A stretch of 64,000 nt of DNA from Shewanella benthica (GTDB taxonomy: Bacteria > Pseudomonadota > Gammaproteobacteria > Enterobacterales > Shewanellaceae). This document shows, in pieces, positions 45,306-56,175 of the stretch. Both the position numbers and the translations under genes were made by a program. Where the stretch lies: NCBI GenBank assembly GCA_023284085.1, contig JAKVHY010000010.1:92430-156429 (forward strand), given 5' to 3'. Position 1 is the first letter of the stretch. Each line of letters opens with the position of its first letter. The notes under the pieces are model-generated. The model worked only from the letters and a program-made list of their open reading frames with translations. It made no database searches and was not told the DNA's origin.

Positions 45306-47789
45306 ATGAGATTGAATAAACTTTTTGCCTCGATGGTATTAGTCGGTGCGTCTTTATCAGGGAACGGTTGGGCAGAAACATTCCAGCCATTTGAAGTCAC
45401 AGATATTCAGGTTCAAGGACTACAACGCGTAGCTCTTGGTGCTGCCTTACTGACCATTCCAGTCAAGGTAGGTGATACTGTCGATGAACTTAAACTTCAA
45501 CAAGCGATTAAAAGCTTATATGCCTCAACAAACTTCGAACATATCGAAGTCAGTCGAGATGGCGGCGTTCTGATTGTCACAGTCAAAGAGCGCCCGACCA
45601 TCAGTTCGGTTACCTTCGAAGGTAACAAGGACATCAAGGATGAGCAGCTGCAAGAGAGCTTAGACGGCTCAGGCGTCAAGGTGGGTGAGTCACTAGACAG
45701 AACCATGCTCGCCGGTATAGAAAAGAGCCTACAAGATTTCTATTACGGTGTCGGTAAATACGGCGCTAAAGTGGAAGCCGAAGTGGTTAATTTGCCTCGT
45801 AATCGGGTCGAATTGCAATTTAACTTTACCGAAGGTTTGGCCGCCGAAATAAAGCAGATCAACGTAGTGGGTAACGAAGTTTTCACCGATGCCGAGTTGA
45901 TAGGCATGCTGGAACTTAAAGATTATGTCGCTTGGTGGGATCTGTTTGGTGAGCGTCGTTATCAGAAGCAGAAACTTCAAGCCGATCTCGAGACTGTCAA
46001 GAGCTTCTATCATAACCGTGGCTATATACGTTTCGATGTGACTTCGACTCAGGTCGCTATGACCCCAGATCGCAAAGGTTTGTACATCACTATCAATGTC
46101 GATGAGGGTGAACAGTATACCGTGACCGAAGTTAACCTTACCGGCGATCTGATGGGACGCGAGAAGGTGATGAAGGCCATTCTGCCTATCAAGGTAGGCG
46201 ACACCTATAATGGTGCCGATGTGACCTTTGCCGAAGAGATGTACGGCAAGTATTTAGGTCGTTTCGGTTACGCCTACCCAGAAGTTAAGACTTACCCTGA
46301 GATTAATGATGAGACAAAAGAGGTGAGCCTCAATGTCAATATTAATCCGGGTAAACGTGTCTATGTACGTAACATTAACTTCTCCGGTAATCAGGTGACT
46401 AAAGATGAAGTCTTACGCCGTCAATTACGTCAGATGGAAGGTGCCTGGTTAAACTCGGCGAAAGTTGAGCTTTCAAAGGCTAACCTTAACCGCCTTGGCT
46501 ATTTTGAGACTGTAGATACCCAAACGGTACAGGTTCCTGGTACCGATGATCTGGTTGACATTGATTTCAGTGTGAAAGAGCAGCCTTCGGGTTCATTCAA
46601 TGCCGGTGTGGGTTATGGTACCGAGTCAGGCATGAGTCTGCAGTTTGGTGTGCAGCAGAGTAACTTCTTAGGCACGGGTAACCAGGCTGGTGTGAACCTC
46701 AATACCAACAAGTACTCTAAGAATGTGAACTTGTCCTTTACCAATCCTTACTTTACCAAAGATGGTGTCAGCTTAGGCGGCAGCATCTACTGGAACGAGT
46801 TTGATGCCCACGAAGCTAACCTCGAGCGATACAAGAACAGCTCCTATGGTATTGCACTGAACTCGGGATTCCCGATCAATGAATATAACCGTATCAACGG
46901 TGGGATAGGTTACCGTCATAACACCATCTCGGAAATTTCGGCCTATGAGCAGGCGCTCAGGTTCTACAACATCTACCGCGATGACGAAGATCCTAATGCC
47001 GATTTGGCTTTTAATAACTTCGAAGCAAACTTAGGTTGGTCTCGTAGTACATTGAACCGAGGCACCTTCCCGTCGGACGGCTCATCTCAGCGTTTAAATA
47101 CTAAGATGACGATACCAGGTTCAGATCTGCAGTACTTCAAGGCTGATTTTGATACCAGTTTCTATTTCCCTCTTACGCGTAATCATAAGTGGGTAGTATT
47201 AACGAAAGCCCGTTTTGGCTATGGTAATGGTTATGGACAATTTAACGATAACGATCAGATTTTGCCTTTCTGGGAAAACTACTATTCAGGTGGTAGCAGT
47301 TCACTGCGTGGCTTTAAGTCTAACTCGGTCGGTCCGCGTTCATTCTATTTGAGTCGTGGCTTAGAACCTTGTTCTCCTGATGCTTCAGGAGACGGATGTT
47401 ATCTACCGGGTGATCCCAATCAGATTCAGGTCAGCGACGGTCGCTCTATTGGTGGTAATGCGATTGCAACTGCCAGTTTTGAAGTGATTGTGCCTACACC
47501 TTTCTTGGATGAGGCTTACTCTAACTCGGTGCGTACCAGTTTCTTCTTCGATGCAGGTAACGTGTGGGATACCGAGTTTGATTATGATTCATATCGATAC
47601 CTCCCGGCTCATGAATTTGATAAACTTGCAGATTATTCTGACGCGAGCAGAATTCGAGCTTCGGCGGGTATGAGTGTGCAATGGCTATCTCCTATGGGGC
47701 CTATGGTGTTCAGCTTGGCGTGGCCTGTTAAGGAATACGAGGATGATGAAACTGAAATCTTCTCGTTCAACATTGGTAAAACTTTCTAA
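45306..47789 (+). CDS. bamA: Outer membrane protein assembly factor BamA
   Basis: 827 residues: signal peptide (to about GWA|ET), five POTRA repeats (residues about 25-425) and a 16-strand Omp85 barrel with the lid-loop motif LRGF (SSSLRGFKSNSVGPR) and the terminal FNIGKTF. Essential core of the BAM complex that folds outer-membrane proteins, including the several barrels in this window. Confidence 0.98.
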   Translation: MRLNKLFASMVLVGASLSGNGWAETFQPFEVTDIQVQGLQRVALGAALLTIPVKVGDTVDELKLQQAIKSLYASTNFEHIEVSRDGGVLIVTVKERPTISSVTFEGNKDIKDEQLQESLDGSGVKVGESLDRTMLAGIEKSLQDFYYGVGKYGAKVEAEVVNLPRNRVELQFNFTEGLAAEIKQINVVGNEVFTDAELIGMLELKDYVAWWDLFGERRYQKQKLQADLETVKSFYHNRGYIRFDVTSTQVAMTPDRKGLYITINVDEGEQYTVTEVNLTGDLMGREKVMKAILPIKVGDTYNGADVTFAEEMYGKYLGRFGYAYPEVKTYPEINDETKEVSLNVNINPGKRVYVRNINFSGNQVTKDEVLRRQLRQMEGAWLNSAKVELSKANLNRLGYFETVDTQTVQVPGTDDLVDIDFSVKEQPSGSFNAGVGYGTESGMSLQFGVQQSNFLGTGNQAGVNLNTNKYSKNVNLSFTNPYFTKDGVSLGGSIYWNEFDAHEANLERYKNSSYGIALNSGFPINEYNRINGGIGYRHNTISEISAYEQALRFYNIYRDDEDPNADLAFNNFEANLGWSRSTLNRGTFPSDGSSQRLNTKMTIPGSDLQYFKADFDTSFYFPLTRNHKWVVLTKARFGYGNGYGQFNDNDQILPFWENYYSGGSSSLRGFKSNSVGPRSFYLSRGLEPCSPDASGDGCYLPGDPNQIQVSDGRSIGGNAIATASFEVIVPTPFLDEAYSNSVRTSFFFDAGNVWDTEFDYDSYRYLPAHEFDKLADYSDASRIRASAGMSVQWLSPMGPMVFSLAWPVKEYEDDETEIFSFNIGKTF

Positions 47790-47861
47790 ACTAGCACGTT
47801 GAAAAATGAAATAGTTTACATACAGAATAATCGGCAAGTTTTGCTGAAAAAGGAGTTTATT

Positions 47862-48365
47862 GTGAAAAAGATGTTTAATCGCGCGATGATGGTATTGGTT
47901 CTTCTTAGTGCACCTATTGCGGCGCAGGCAGAGAAGATTGCAGTAGTAGATATGCAGGCCGTCTTCGAGCAGTTGCCTCAGCGTGAGCAGGTGAGTAAGA
48001 CACTTAAGTCTGAATTTGGTGATCGTGTTGCCAGCGTGCAGAAGCTGCAAGAAGAGCTGCGTGGCATGCTTGAGAAGCAGCAAAGAGATGGCGCGTTAAT
48101 GAGCGCGTCTCAGAAAACCGACATGGTACGCAAGATGGAGTCACTGAAATCTGAATTGCAGCTTAAGGGCAAGGCGCTGGACGAAGATATGCGTCGTCGT
48201 CAAGGTGAAGAGCAGAACAAGATACTGGTTAAAGTTCAGCAGGCAATCAATGCTATCGCTGAGAAAGAAAGCTATGACATGGTGCTTCAGCGCGGTGCGG
48301 TGATCTATGTTAAACCAACATCAGATATCAGCAGTAAAGTCGTCGAAGCACTCAGTAAAGGTTAA
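47862..48365 (+). CDS. skp: Periplasmic chaperone Skp/OmpH
   Basis: 167 residues: signal peptide (to AQA|EK), EKIAVVDMQAVFEQLPQREQVSKTL, then a long coiled-coil arm region (about 60-125). It escorts unfolded outer-membrane proteins to BAM. A GTG start at 47862 with AAGGAG 6 bases upstream is chosen over an earlier in-frame ATG at 47799 that would extend the signal peptide. Confidence 0.96.
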   Translation: MKKMFNRAMMVLVLLSAPIAAQAEKIAVVDMQAVFEQLPQREQVSKTLKSEFGDRVASVQKLQEELRGMLEKQQRDGALMSASQKTDMVRKMESLKSELQLKGKALDEDMRRRQGEEQNKILVKVQQAINAIAEKESYDMVLQRGAVIYVKPTSDISSKVVEALSKG

Positions 48366-48384
48366 TGGTAAAGGCTACTCATAA

Positions 48385-49410
48385 ATGAAAAGCTATACCC
48401 TAAAAGAGCTGGCTAGTATATTAGGCGCAGAGATACGAGGTGACGAGGCATTGGAGATATCCAGTGTCGCGACCTTGGAGAATGCGGCTCAAGGTCAGCT
48501 CTCTTTTTTAGCTAATGCTAAATATCGCGCTCAGCTGGAGAATACTCAGGCGAGCGCAGTGTTAATATCAGCCCAAGAGGTCGAAGGTTTTACCGGTAAT
48601 GCTCTGGTATTAAACGATCCCTATGTCGGCTTCGCTCGAGTTTCTCAGCTCTTAGATACCACACCTAAAGCCGCTATTGGCATACATGACTCTGCGATAA
48701 TTCACCCTTCAGCCAAGTTAGCCGAAGGTGTTGCAATTGGCGCTAATGCGGTGATCGGTGAAAACGTTATCCTTTCTGAAAACGTTCAAGTCGGCCCCGG
48801 TTGTGTTATTGGCCAAGACTGCATCTTAGGTTCAGGTACTCGTCTGTGGGCGAATGTCACTCTGTACCATGATGTACAGCTAGGACAAGACTGCATCATA
48901 CATTCGGCTGCTGTGATTGGTTCCGATGGCTTCGGTTACGCCAATGAGCGTGGACTATGGATAAAGATCCCTCAGACTGGCGGGGTTCGTATCGGCAATC
49001 GAGTCGAGATAGGTGCCAGCACTACGGTGGATCGCGGTGCAATCGAGCATACCCAGATACATGATGGTGTGATACTGGATAATCAGGTACAGATAGCCCA
49101 TAACGATATCATAGGTGAAAACACTGCCATTGCCGGTAACTCGACAATTGCGGGTAGCACACAGATTGGTAAGCATTGCATCATAGGTGGAAATAGTGCC
49201 GTTGCCGGTCATTTAAGCATCGCCGATGGTACTCATATCTCAGGGGGCACGAATGTCACCAGTATTATTCGAAAACCTGGGGTGTATACATCCACAACTG
49301 TCGCCATGGAAAACAAGTTATGGCGTAGGAATACTGTAAGATTTAGACAGTTAGATGAGCTTTTTCAACGAGTTAAAAAGCTTGAGAAATCTAATCAAAC
49401 AGAAAAATAA
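48385..49410 (+). CDS. lpxD: UDP-3-O-acyl-glucosamine N-acyltransferase LpxD
   Basis: 341 residues: an N-terminal uridine-binding part (LASILGAEIRGDEALEI, FLANAKYRAQL) and hexapeptide beta-helix repeats with catalytic His in the AHND/GSDGFGYA region, ending in a helical trimer tail. Third step of lipid A synthesis. Confidence 0.97.
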   Translation: MKSYTLKELASILGAEIRGDEALEISSVATLENAAQGQLSFLANAKYRAQLENTQASAVLISAQEVEGFTGNALVLNDPYVGFARVSQLLDTTPKAAIGIHDSAIIHPSAKLAEGVAIGANAVIGENVILSENVQVGPGCVIGQDCILGSGTRLWANVTLYHDVQLGQDCIIHSAAVIGSDGFGYANERGLWIKIPQTGGVRIGNRVEIGASTTVDRGAIEHTQIHDGVILDNQVQIAHNDIIGENTAIAGNSTIAGSTQIGKHCIIGGNSAVAGHLSIADGTHISGGTNVTSIIRKPGVYTSTTVAMENKLWRRNTVRFRQLDELFQRVKKLEKSNQTEK

Positions 49411-49438
49411 CTGCCGAGTGGCAGCCTAAGGAAAATGT

Positions 49439-49897
49439 GTGTCAAATGAATTAAATACGATGGATATCAAAGAGATCATGAATTCTCTTCCCCATAGATA
49501 TCCTTTTTTATTGATCGATCGGGTTTTAGATTATACTCCGGGGGAGTCTCTGCACGCGATAAAGAACGTCACAATCAATGAACCTTTCTTTCAGGGACAC
49601 TTCCCGGTTCAACCTGTGATGCCAGGTGTGTTAATTCTTGAAGCCATGGCCCAAGCAACTGGCCTGTTGGCTTTTAAATCTATGGAAGCTGCGGCAGAGG
49701 ATTCCCTCTATTATTTCGCCGGCATAGATAAAGCACGTTTTAAGCGTGTGGTTGAGCCTGGTGATCAACTACACTTTGTTGTTAAGTTAATTAAAGAGCG
49801 CCGCGGGATTGGAGTGTTCACAGGTGAAGTCCGAGTTGATGGTGAGCTAGTATGCTCGGCACAAATCATGTGTGCTCGTAGAGAGATTAAAAAGTGA
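49439..49897 (+). CDS. fabZ: 3-hydroxyacyl-[acyl-carrier-protein] dehydratase FabZ
   Basis: 152 residues: [15 protein letters not shown], then the active site [20 protein letters not shown] with catalytic His and Glu. Dehydrates beta-hydroxyacyl-ACP in fatty acid synthesis and competes with LpxA/LpxD for hydroxyacyl-ACP. GTG start with TAAGGAAA upstream. Confidence 0.97.
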   Translation: MSNELNTMDIKEIMNSLPHRYPFLLIDRVLDYTPGESLHAIKNVTINEPFFQGHFPVQPVMPGVLILEAMAQATGLLAFKSMEAAAEDSLYYFAGIDKARFKRVVEPGDQLHFVVKLIKERRGIGVFTGEVRVDGELVCSAQIMCARREIKK

Positions 49898-50661
49898 TAG
49901 ATAAATTAGCGTATATTCATCCCGATGCCAAAATTGGTAACAATGTTACCATAGGTCCTTGGACCTATATTGGTGCCGATGTGGAGATTGGCGATGATTG
50001 TTGGCTAAGCTCTCATGTGGTTGTCAAAGGCCCAACGGTTATCGGTAAAGGCAATAAGATCTTTCAATTCGCCTCTGTCGGTGAAGATTGCCAAGACAAG
50101 AAATATGCGGGTGAAGCAACGCGACTCATCATGGGCGATAATAATATCGTGCGTGAATCTGTGACCATTCATAGGGGGACCACTCAAGATAAGGGTGAGA
50201 CTCGCATAGGGTCAAACAACTTGTTTATGGCTTATGTACATATCGCCCATGATTGTGTGGTGGGTGATAATGTGATCATGTCGAACAATGCTTCTATAGC
50301 CGGTCATGTCCATGTTGGAGATTGGGCCATATTAGGTGGACTCACAGGTGTGCATCAGTTTGTTCATATCGGTGCTCATGCGTTTACTGCCGGTTATTCA
50401 TTGATCTTGCAAGACGTGCCACCTTTCGTGATGGCATCGGGGCAACCTGGTATTCCTCGTGGATTGAACAGTGAAGGCATGAAACGCCGCGGCTTTTCGA
50501 AAGAGAGTCAGATAGCGGTTAGACGGGCCTATAAGACACTCTACCGTAAAGGCTTGACAATCGATGAGGCTATCGCTGCATTATCGGCAGAGTCAGATGA
50601 TGAGCAAGTTAAGTTTATGATTGATTTTGTCTCTAATTCCAATCGTGGCATCATCCGCTAG
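49894..50661 (+). CDS. lpxA: Acyl-[ACP]-UDP-N-acetylglucosamine O-acyltransferase LpxA
   Basis: 255 residues of hexapeptide repeats with catalytic His in [23 protein letters not shown] and the C-terminal helical domain. First step of lipid A synthesis. Its GTG overlaps the fabZ stop (GTGA), giving translational coupling. Confidence 0.97.
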   Translation: MIDKLAYIHPDAKIGNNVTIGPWTYIGADVEIGDDCWLSSHVVVKGPTVIGKGNKIFQFASVGEDCQDKKYAGEATRLIMGDNNIVRESVTIHRGTTQDKGETRIGSNNLFMAYVHIAHDCVVGDNVIMSNNASIAGHVHVGDWAILGGLTGVHQFVHIGAHAFTAGYSLILQDVPPFVMASGQPGIPRGLNSEGMKRRGFSKESQIAVRRAYKTLYRKGLTIDEAIAALSAESDDEQVKFMIDFVSNSNRGIIR

Positions 50662-50735
50662 ATTATCCTTACCTGAGCCTGTGTTATTACGGGCTCTCTA
50701 TTCTCCATTCGTTACTATTTTAAGACTCGTATCCA

Positions 50736-51881
50736 ATGAGCGAAAACAAACAGATGATATTTGCTATGGTTGCCGGAGAGATCTCCGGTGATATTTTAGG
50801 CGCTGGCTTAATCGAGGCGCTGCAAAGATGCTATCCCAATGCTCGATTTATCGGTATTGGTGGACCTCGTATGGAAGCCTTAGGTTTTGAATCTCTGTTT
50901 TCTTATGAAGAGCTTGCCGTGATGGGCATAGTGGAAGTCTTGTCTCGTCTGCCTCGATTATTGAAAGTTCGTAAAACCTTGATCGATGAAATTTGTGCTA
51001 TTAAGCCCGATTGTTTCATCGGTATAGATGCTCCGGACTTTAATATTGGCCTCGAGCTCAAGCTTAAACTGCGGGGGATCAAGACGGTGCATTATGTCAG
51101 TCCTTCTGTATGGGCTTGGCGACCGAAACGTATTTTCAAAATTGCTAAGGCGACAGATATGGTGTTGTCATTGCTGCCTTTTGAAAAAGCGTTTTACGAC
51201 GAACATAAAGTGCCATGTACATTTGTGGGTCATACCTTGGCGGATGATATTCCACTTATCAGTGATAAAATTGAGGCGCGCACCGCGCTGGGATTAGCGC
51301 TTCACGCCGAATATCTCGCGGTACTGCCAGGCTCTCGTGGCGGTGAACTTAAGCTGCTAGCCGAGCCTTTCGTTCGCGCGGCTAAGATAATCAAGCAGAA
51401 ATATCCCGATATTCGTTTCGTGACTCCGGTTGTGAATGCTAAGCGTCGTGCTCAGTTTGAGGCAGCACTGAAAACTTACGCCCCGGATCTTGAAATCCAT
51501 ATAATAGAAGGCCACTCGAGAGAGGTAATGGCCGCAAGTGACTGCATCTTGCTGGCTTCTGGCACCGCGACACTGGAAGCCATGCTAGTCAAACGGCCCA
51601 TGGTTGTCGCCTATCGTGTTAGCCCAATCACTTATCGCATAGCCAAGTCCTTGATGCTGATTGACAAGTTTTCTCTACCGAACCTGCTTGCTGGAGAGGA
51701 TTTGGTGACCGAACTCATTCAGGAAAACTGTACTCCAGAGAAGATTGCATCGGCAGTCTCTATGCAGCTCGACGGTGATTTCACCAAACTCGAGCAAAAG
51801 TTTTTCGAACTCCATAGTCAGTTGAGGTGCAACGCGAGTGCTCGCGCGGCAGAGGCCGTGGTTAAGCTCATCTCTCACTAA
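50736..51881 (+). CDS. lpxB: Lipid-A-disaccharide synthase LpxB
   Basis: 381 residues, GT-B glycosyltransferase: [43 protein letters not shown] and the donor-site [12 protein letters not shown]. It joins lipid X and UDP-diacylglucosamine. A small GAGCC/GGGCTC hairpin sits in the 74 bases before it. Confidence 0.97.
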   Translation: MSENKQMIFAMVAGEISGDILGAGLIEALQRCYPNARFIGIGGPRMEALGFESLFSYEELAVMGIVEVLSRLPRLLKVRKTLIDEICAIKPDCFIGIDAPDFNIGLELKLKLRGIKTVHYVSPSVWAWRPKRIFKIAKATDMVLSLLPFEKAFYDEHKVPCTFVGHTLADDIPLISDKIEARTALGLALHAEYLAVLPGSRGGELKLLAEPFVRAAKIIKQKYPDIRFVTPVVNAKRRAQFEAALKTYAPDLEIHIIEGHSREVMAASDCILLASGTATLEAMLVKRPMVVAYRVSPITYRIAKSLMLIDKFSLPNLLAGEDLVTELIQENCTPEKIASAVSMQLDGDFTKLEQKFFELHSQLRCNASARAAEAVVKLISH

Positions 51882-51924
51882 TTATACATTTTCAGTTTTA
51901 GCGCTCAGTTAGCAGGTATTAGGC

Positions 51925-52581
51925 ATGGCAATATTTAAAGGTATAACTCCCCAGCAGATCGAAAGTTTGAGTGTGGGGTTATACGCCGGCGTCGACGAAG
52001 TCGGTCGTGGACCATTAGTTGGCAATGTGGTCACCGCAGCGGTGATTTTGGACCCTAAAAACCCTATCCTAGGGCTCAATGATTCTAAGAAATTAACCGA
52101 GAAGAAACGTGAGGCTCTGTTTACCGAGATCCATGAAAAAGCCCTGTCCATTAGTGTCGGTCATGCAACGCCTGAAGAGATAGATGAGCTCAATATTTTA
52201 CATGCCACCATGTTAGCCATGCAAAGAGCCGTTGCCGGGTTAGAAATAAAACCCGTGAAAGTGTTAGTCGATGGCAATCGGACCCCACATTTTTATCATG
52301 GCGACAACACAGAACTTGCCCTAGAGGCCCATGCCATAGTGAAAGGCGATGGTTTGATTGCCGGCATCAGCGCAGCATCAATCGTCGCTAAGGTTATCCG
52401 TGACCGAGAGATGAAACTGCTCGACATGGAACATCCTCAATATGGTTTCGCTAAACATAAAGGCTATCCAACCAAGGCTCATTTTCAAGCCTTGGAGCAA
52501 CATGGTGTGCTAGCCGAACATAGAAAGAGCTTCCGCCCGGTAAGAGATAGGTTAGCCAAGGATCTGCAAGCCAGAAACTAG
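51925..52581 (+). CDS. rnhB: Ribonuclease HII
   Basis: 218 residues with the DEVGRG motif ([23 protein letters not shown]), [13 protein letters not shown] and [14 protein letters not shown]. Removes ribonucleotides from DNA-RNA hybrids. Conserved lpxB-rnhB-dnaE order. Confidence 0.97.
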   Translation: MAIFKGITPQQIESLSVGLYAGVDEVGRGPLVGNVVTAAVILDPKNPILGLNDSKKLTEKKREALFTEIHEKALSISVGHATPEEIDELNILHATMLAMQRAVAGLEIKPVKVLVDGNRTPHFYHGDNTELALEAHAIVKGDGLIAGISAASIVAKVIRDREMKLLDMEHPQYGFAKHKGYPTKAHFQALEQHGVLAEHRKSFRPVRDRLAKDLQARN

Positions 52582-52700
52582 GCACACATTTGTTCCTTTG
52601 ACTTACCGTTCTGGCTTGGTCTGTCTGACTCTGTTAATCTTTCTCAGGTTCTCGCCGCCCCTTTTTTACTAATTTTTTACTAATTTAAGTACTCAAAAAT

Positions 52701-55700
52701 ATGTCTGATCCCAGTTTTGTGCATCTGCGTGTCCACAGCGATTATTCCATGTCTGATGGCTTGGCCAAAGTGAAGCCTATCTTAGCTAAGGTGTCGGAGC
52801 TTGGCATGCCAGCAGTCGCGTTAACCGATCAGACTAACCTATGTGGCTTAGTTAAATTTTATGGTGCCTGTCATGGTGCGGGCATCAAGCCCATCATAGG
52901 TGCCGATTTTTGGGTTCGAGTCCCTGGTTTCGACAAAGAGCTGTGTTCGGTCACTGTGCTAGCCATGGACAATGACGGATATCTGAATTTAACCTTATTA
53001 ATCAGTGATGCTTACCTGAGGGGCCATATAAACGATAGGGCCGTTATCGACCAAGATTGGTTGATTAAATACAGTAAGGGATTATTACTGCTCTCGGGTG
53101 GACGTCATGGAGATATCGGTAGGGCGCTGATAAAGGGCAACCAGGTTCAAGTGGATTCACTGGTCGAGTTTTATCAGACTCATTTCCCTGACCGATATTA
53201 TCTGGAGCTGCTACGTACCGGCCGCCCCGATGAAGAGACCTACCTTCATCTTGCTGTGGCCTTGTCACAAGAGAAAGGCTTGCCTGTGGTGGCGACAAAT
53301 CAGGTGGTGTTTAATAGTCCTGACTTCTTTGACGCTCATGAGATCCGTGTCGCGATCTCCGACGGATTTACCTTAGCCGATCCTCGTCGCCCGAAGAAGT
53401 ACAGTGATCAACAGTATTTTAAGAGCAGCGAAGAGATGTGTGCGCTGTTCGAAGACATTCCCGAAGCCATTGCTAACACGGTGGAGATTGCCAAGCGCTG
53501 TAATGTGACTGTGCGCTTGGGTGAGTATTTCTTGCCGAACTTCCCCACGGGTGATCTGAGCATCGAAGACTTCCTGGTAAAGGTGTCAGAAGATGGCTTG
53601 GAGGACAGGTTAGCGTTTCTATTTCCCGATCCAGAGGTCAGGGCACAGAAGCGTCCAGGATACGATGAACGTCTGGATATTGAGCTTAAGGTGATCAACC
53701 AGATGGGTTTCCCTGGCTACTTTCTTATCGTGATGGAATTTATTCAGTGGGGCAAAGATCAGGATATTCCAATCGGTCCGGGTCGAGGTTCAGGAGCTGG
53801 GTCCTTAGTGGCCTATGCCCTCAAGATCACCGATCTCGACCCGCTGGAATATGATTTGCTGTTCGAACGTTTCCTTAACCCTGAACGTGTTTCCATGCCG
53901 GATTTCGATATCGATTTCTGCATGGACAGACGAGATGAAGTTATCGATCATGTCGCCGAGCTTTATGGCCGTGATGCGGTATCTCAGATCATTACCTTCG
54001 GTACCATGGCTGCCAAGGCCGTTATTCGAGATGTGGGCCGCGTATTAGGCCATCCCTATGGCTTCGTTGATCGTATCTCTAAGATGGTGCCTGCTGAGCC
54101 CGGCATGACCCTGGCTAAAGCATTCGAGGTCGAACCTGCACTGCAGGAGTCTTATGATGGCGATGAGGAGGTCAAAGACCTTATCGATATGTGCCGAATA
54201 TTAGAAGGTGTGACGCGTAACGCGGGTAAGCATGCGGGTGGCGTGGTGATATCACCGACCAAAATTACCGATTTTGCTCCCATCTACTGTGACTCGGAAG
54301 GGAAAAACCCGGTTACTCAGTTCGATAAAAATGATGTCGAGACCGCGGGCCTGGTCAAGTTTGACTTCCTGGGACTGAGAACCTTGACCATCATCGACTG
54401 GGCATTGCAGATGATTAACCCCAAACGCAAGAAATTGGGTAAAGATCCTGTGCGTATCGAGTCGATACCCCTGGATGATAAGAAGAGTTTCAAACTGTTG
54501 CAGCGTTACGAGACTACGGCGGTATTCCAGTTGGAATCGCGTGGTATGAAAGACTTGATCAAGCGCCTTCAACCAGATAGCTTCGAAGATATGATCGCTC
54601 TGGTGGCCCTGTTCCGTCCGGGTCCACTTCAGTCCGGCATGGTAGATAACTTTATCGAGCGTAAGCACGGTCGAGAGGAAGTTTCTTTCCCCGATGCCGA
54701 GTACCAACATGAGTCTCTCAAGTGGGTACTGGAACCCACCTATGGCATTATTCTCTATCAAGAGCAGGTGATGCAGATAGCTCAGGTGCTCGCGGGTTAT
54801 TCACTCGGTGGCGCGGATATGCTGCGTCGAGCCATGGGTAAGAAGAAACCCGAAGAGATGGCAAAGCAGCGTGGTACCTTCGAAGAGGGCGCCATCAATA
54901 ACGGTGTCGACGGTGAACTGTCGATGAAAATTTTCGATCTGGTGGAGAAATTTGCCGGTTACGGATTTAACAAGTCTCACTCGGCCGCCTATGCGCTGGT
55001 CTCCTATCAGACACTCTGGCTAAAGACCCATTATCCGGCCGAGTTTATGGCGGCGGTAATGTCTGCCGATATGGATAACACCGACAAGATAGTCATCCTG
55101 GTGGATGAGTGTGAACGCATGGGCCAGCCTCTGCTGCCGCCAGATGTAAACAAGGGATTACTTAAATTCAATGTCGATGAAGAGGGCAAGATCGTTTATG
55201 GTATTGGCGCCATCAAGGGGGTCGGTGATGGACCCGTGGAGTCGATACTGGCCGCGCGTAAGGATGGTCCTTTCAAAGATCTGTTCGATTTCTGTGCCCG
55301 GGTAGATCTTAAAAAATTAAACAAGCGCATCATGGAAAAACTCATCTGCGCCGGAGCCTTGGATAGCCTAGGGCCACATCGCGCCGCGATGATGGCAACC
55401 TTACCCGAGGCCGTACGCGCCGCAGATCAAAATGCCAAGGCCGAAGCGATTGGTCAGCATGATATGTTTGGTTTACTCAATAGCGATGCCGAAGATGTTA
55501 AGCAGCAATTTGTTCAGTGCACCCCCTGGCCGGATAAGATCTGGCTCGAAGGTGAGCGTGAAACTTTAGGTCTGTACCTGACCGGTCACCCGATCAACCA
55601 ATATCTCAAAGAACTTAAACACTATACATCGGGCCGACTCAAAGATGTTCATCCAACCGAGCGCGGTAAGACCATGAAAGCCGCGGGTCTGGTGATTGCG

Positions 55701-56174
55701 ACGCGGGTGATGATGACCAAGCGTGGATCCAAGATGGGACTGGTGACTCTGGACGATAAGAGTGCCCGCCTTGAGGTGATGCTATTCACCGAGGCGTTCG
55801 AGAAGTTTAACCATCTGCTGGAGAAAGATCGCATCTTGATCATCGAAGGAGAGGTGAGTTTCGATGACTTTTCCGGTGGCAACCGTATGACAGCCAGAAA
55901 CATCATAGATATGGGTGAGGCGCGTAACCATTTTGCCAGTGCTTTAGAAGTGGATATCGACAGTGACTCGGTCGATGAAACTTGGCTAGATAGCTTTAAA
56001 CAAGTGGTGGAGCCGTGGAAAAAAGGCGCTGTACCTATCATAATCAACTATGCACAACCACAGGCTAAGGCCCAGTTTAAGCTGGGCGATAACTGGAGAG
56101 TGAACCCGACAGATGAACTCATGCTGGCGCTGGAAACCTTAACCGGAGCGGGCAAGGTGAGGATCTTGTTTTAA
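52701..56174 (+). CDS. dnaE: DNA polymerase III subunit alpha
   Basis: 1157 residues, matching E. coli DnaE (1160). PHP domain at the start ([19 protein letters not shown]), catalytic Asp residues in [12 protein letters not shown] and [11 protein letters not shown], helix-hairpin-helix, OB fold and a C-terminal tau-binding region. Replicative polymerase. About 120 bases separate it from rnhB. Confidence 0.98.
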   Translation: MSDPSFVHLRVHSDYSMSDGLAKVKPILAKVSELGMPAVALTDQTNLCGLVKFYGACHGAGIKPIIGADFWVRVPGFDKELCSVTVLAMDNDGYLNLTLLISDAYLRGHINDRAVIDQDWLIKYSKGLLLLSGGRHGDIGRALIKGNQVQVDSLVEFYQTHFPDRYYLELLRTGRPDEETYLHLAVALSQEKGLPVVATNQVVFNSPDFFDAHEIRVAISDGFTLADPRRPKKYSDQQYFKSSEEMCALFEDIPEAIANTVEIAKRCNVTVRLGEYFLPNFPTGDLSIEDFLVKVSEDGLEDRLAFLFPDPEVRAQKRPGYDERLDIELKVINQMGFPGYFLIVMEFIQWGKDQDIPIGPGRGSGAGSLVAYALKITDLDPLEYDLLFERFLNPERVSMPDFDIDFCMDRRDEVIDHVAELYGRDAVSQIITFGTMAAKAVIRDVGRVLGHPYGFVDRISKMVPAEPGMTLAKAFEVEPALQESYDGDEEVKDLIDMCRILEGVTRNAGKHAGGVVISPTKITDFAPIYCDSEGKNPVTQFDKNDVETAGLVKFDFLGLRTLTIIDWALQMINPKRKKLGKDPVRIESIPLDDKKSFKLLQRYETTAVFQLESRGMKDLIKRLQPDSFEDMIALVALFRPGPLQSGMVDNFIERKHGREEVSFPDAEYQHESLKWVLEPTYGIILYQEQVMQIAQVLAGYSLGGADMLRRAMGKKKPEEMAKQRGTFEEGAINNGVDGELSMKIFDLVEKFAGYGFNKSHSAAYALVSYQTLWLKTHYPAEFMAAVMSADMDNTDKIVILVDECERMGQPLLPPDVNKGLLKFNVDEEGKIVYGIGAIKGVGDGPVESILAARKDGPFKDLFDFCARVDLKKLNKRIMEKLICAGALDSLGPHRAAMMATLPEAVRAADQNAKAEAIGQHDMFGLLNSDAEDVKQQFVQCTPWPDKIWLEGERETLGLYLTGHPINQYLKELKHYTSGRLKDVHPTERGKTMKAAGLVIATRVMMTKRGSKMGLVTLDDKSARLEVMLFTEAFEKFNHLLEKDRILIIEGEVSFDDFSGGNRMTARNIIDMGEARNHFASALEVDIDSDSVDETWLDSFKQVVEPWKKGAVPIIINYAQPQAKAQFKLGDNWRVNPTDELMLALETLTGAGKVRILF

Positions 56175-56175
56175 C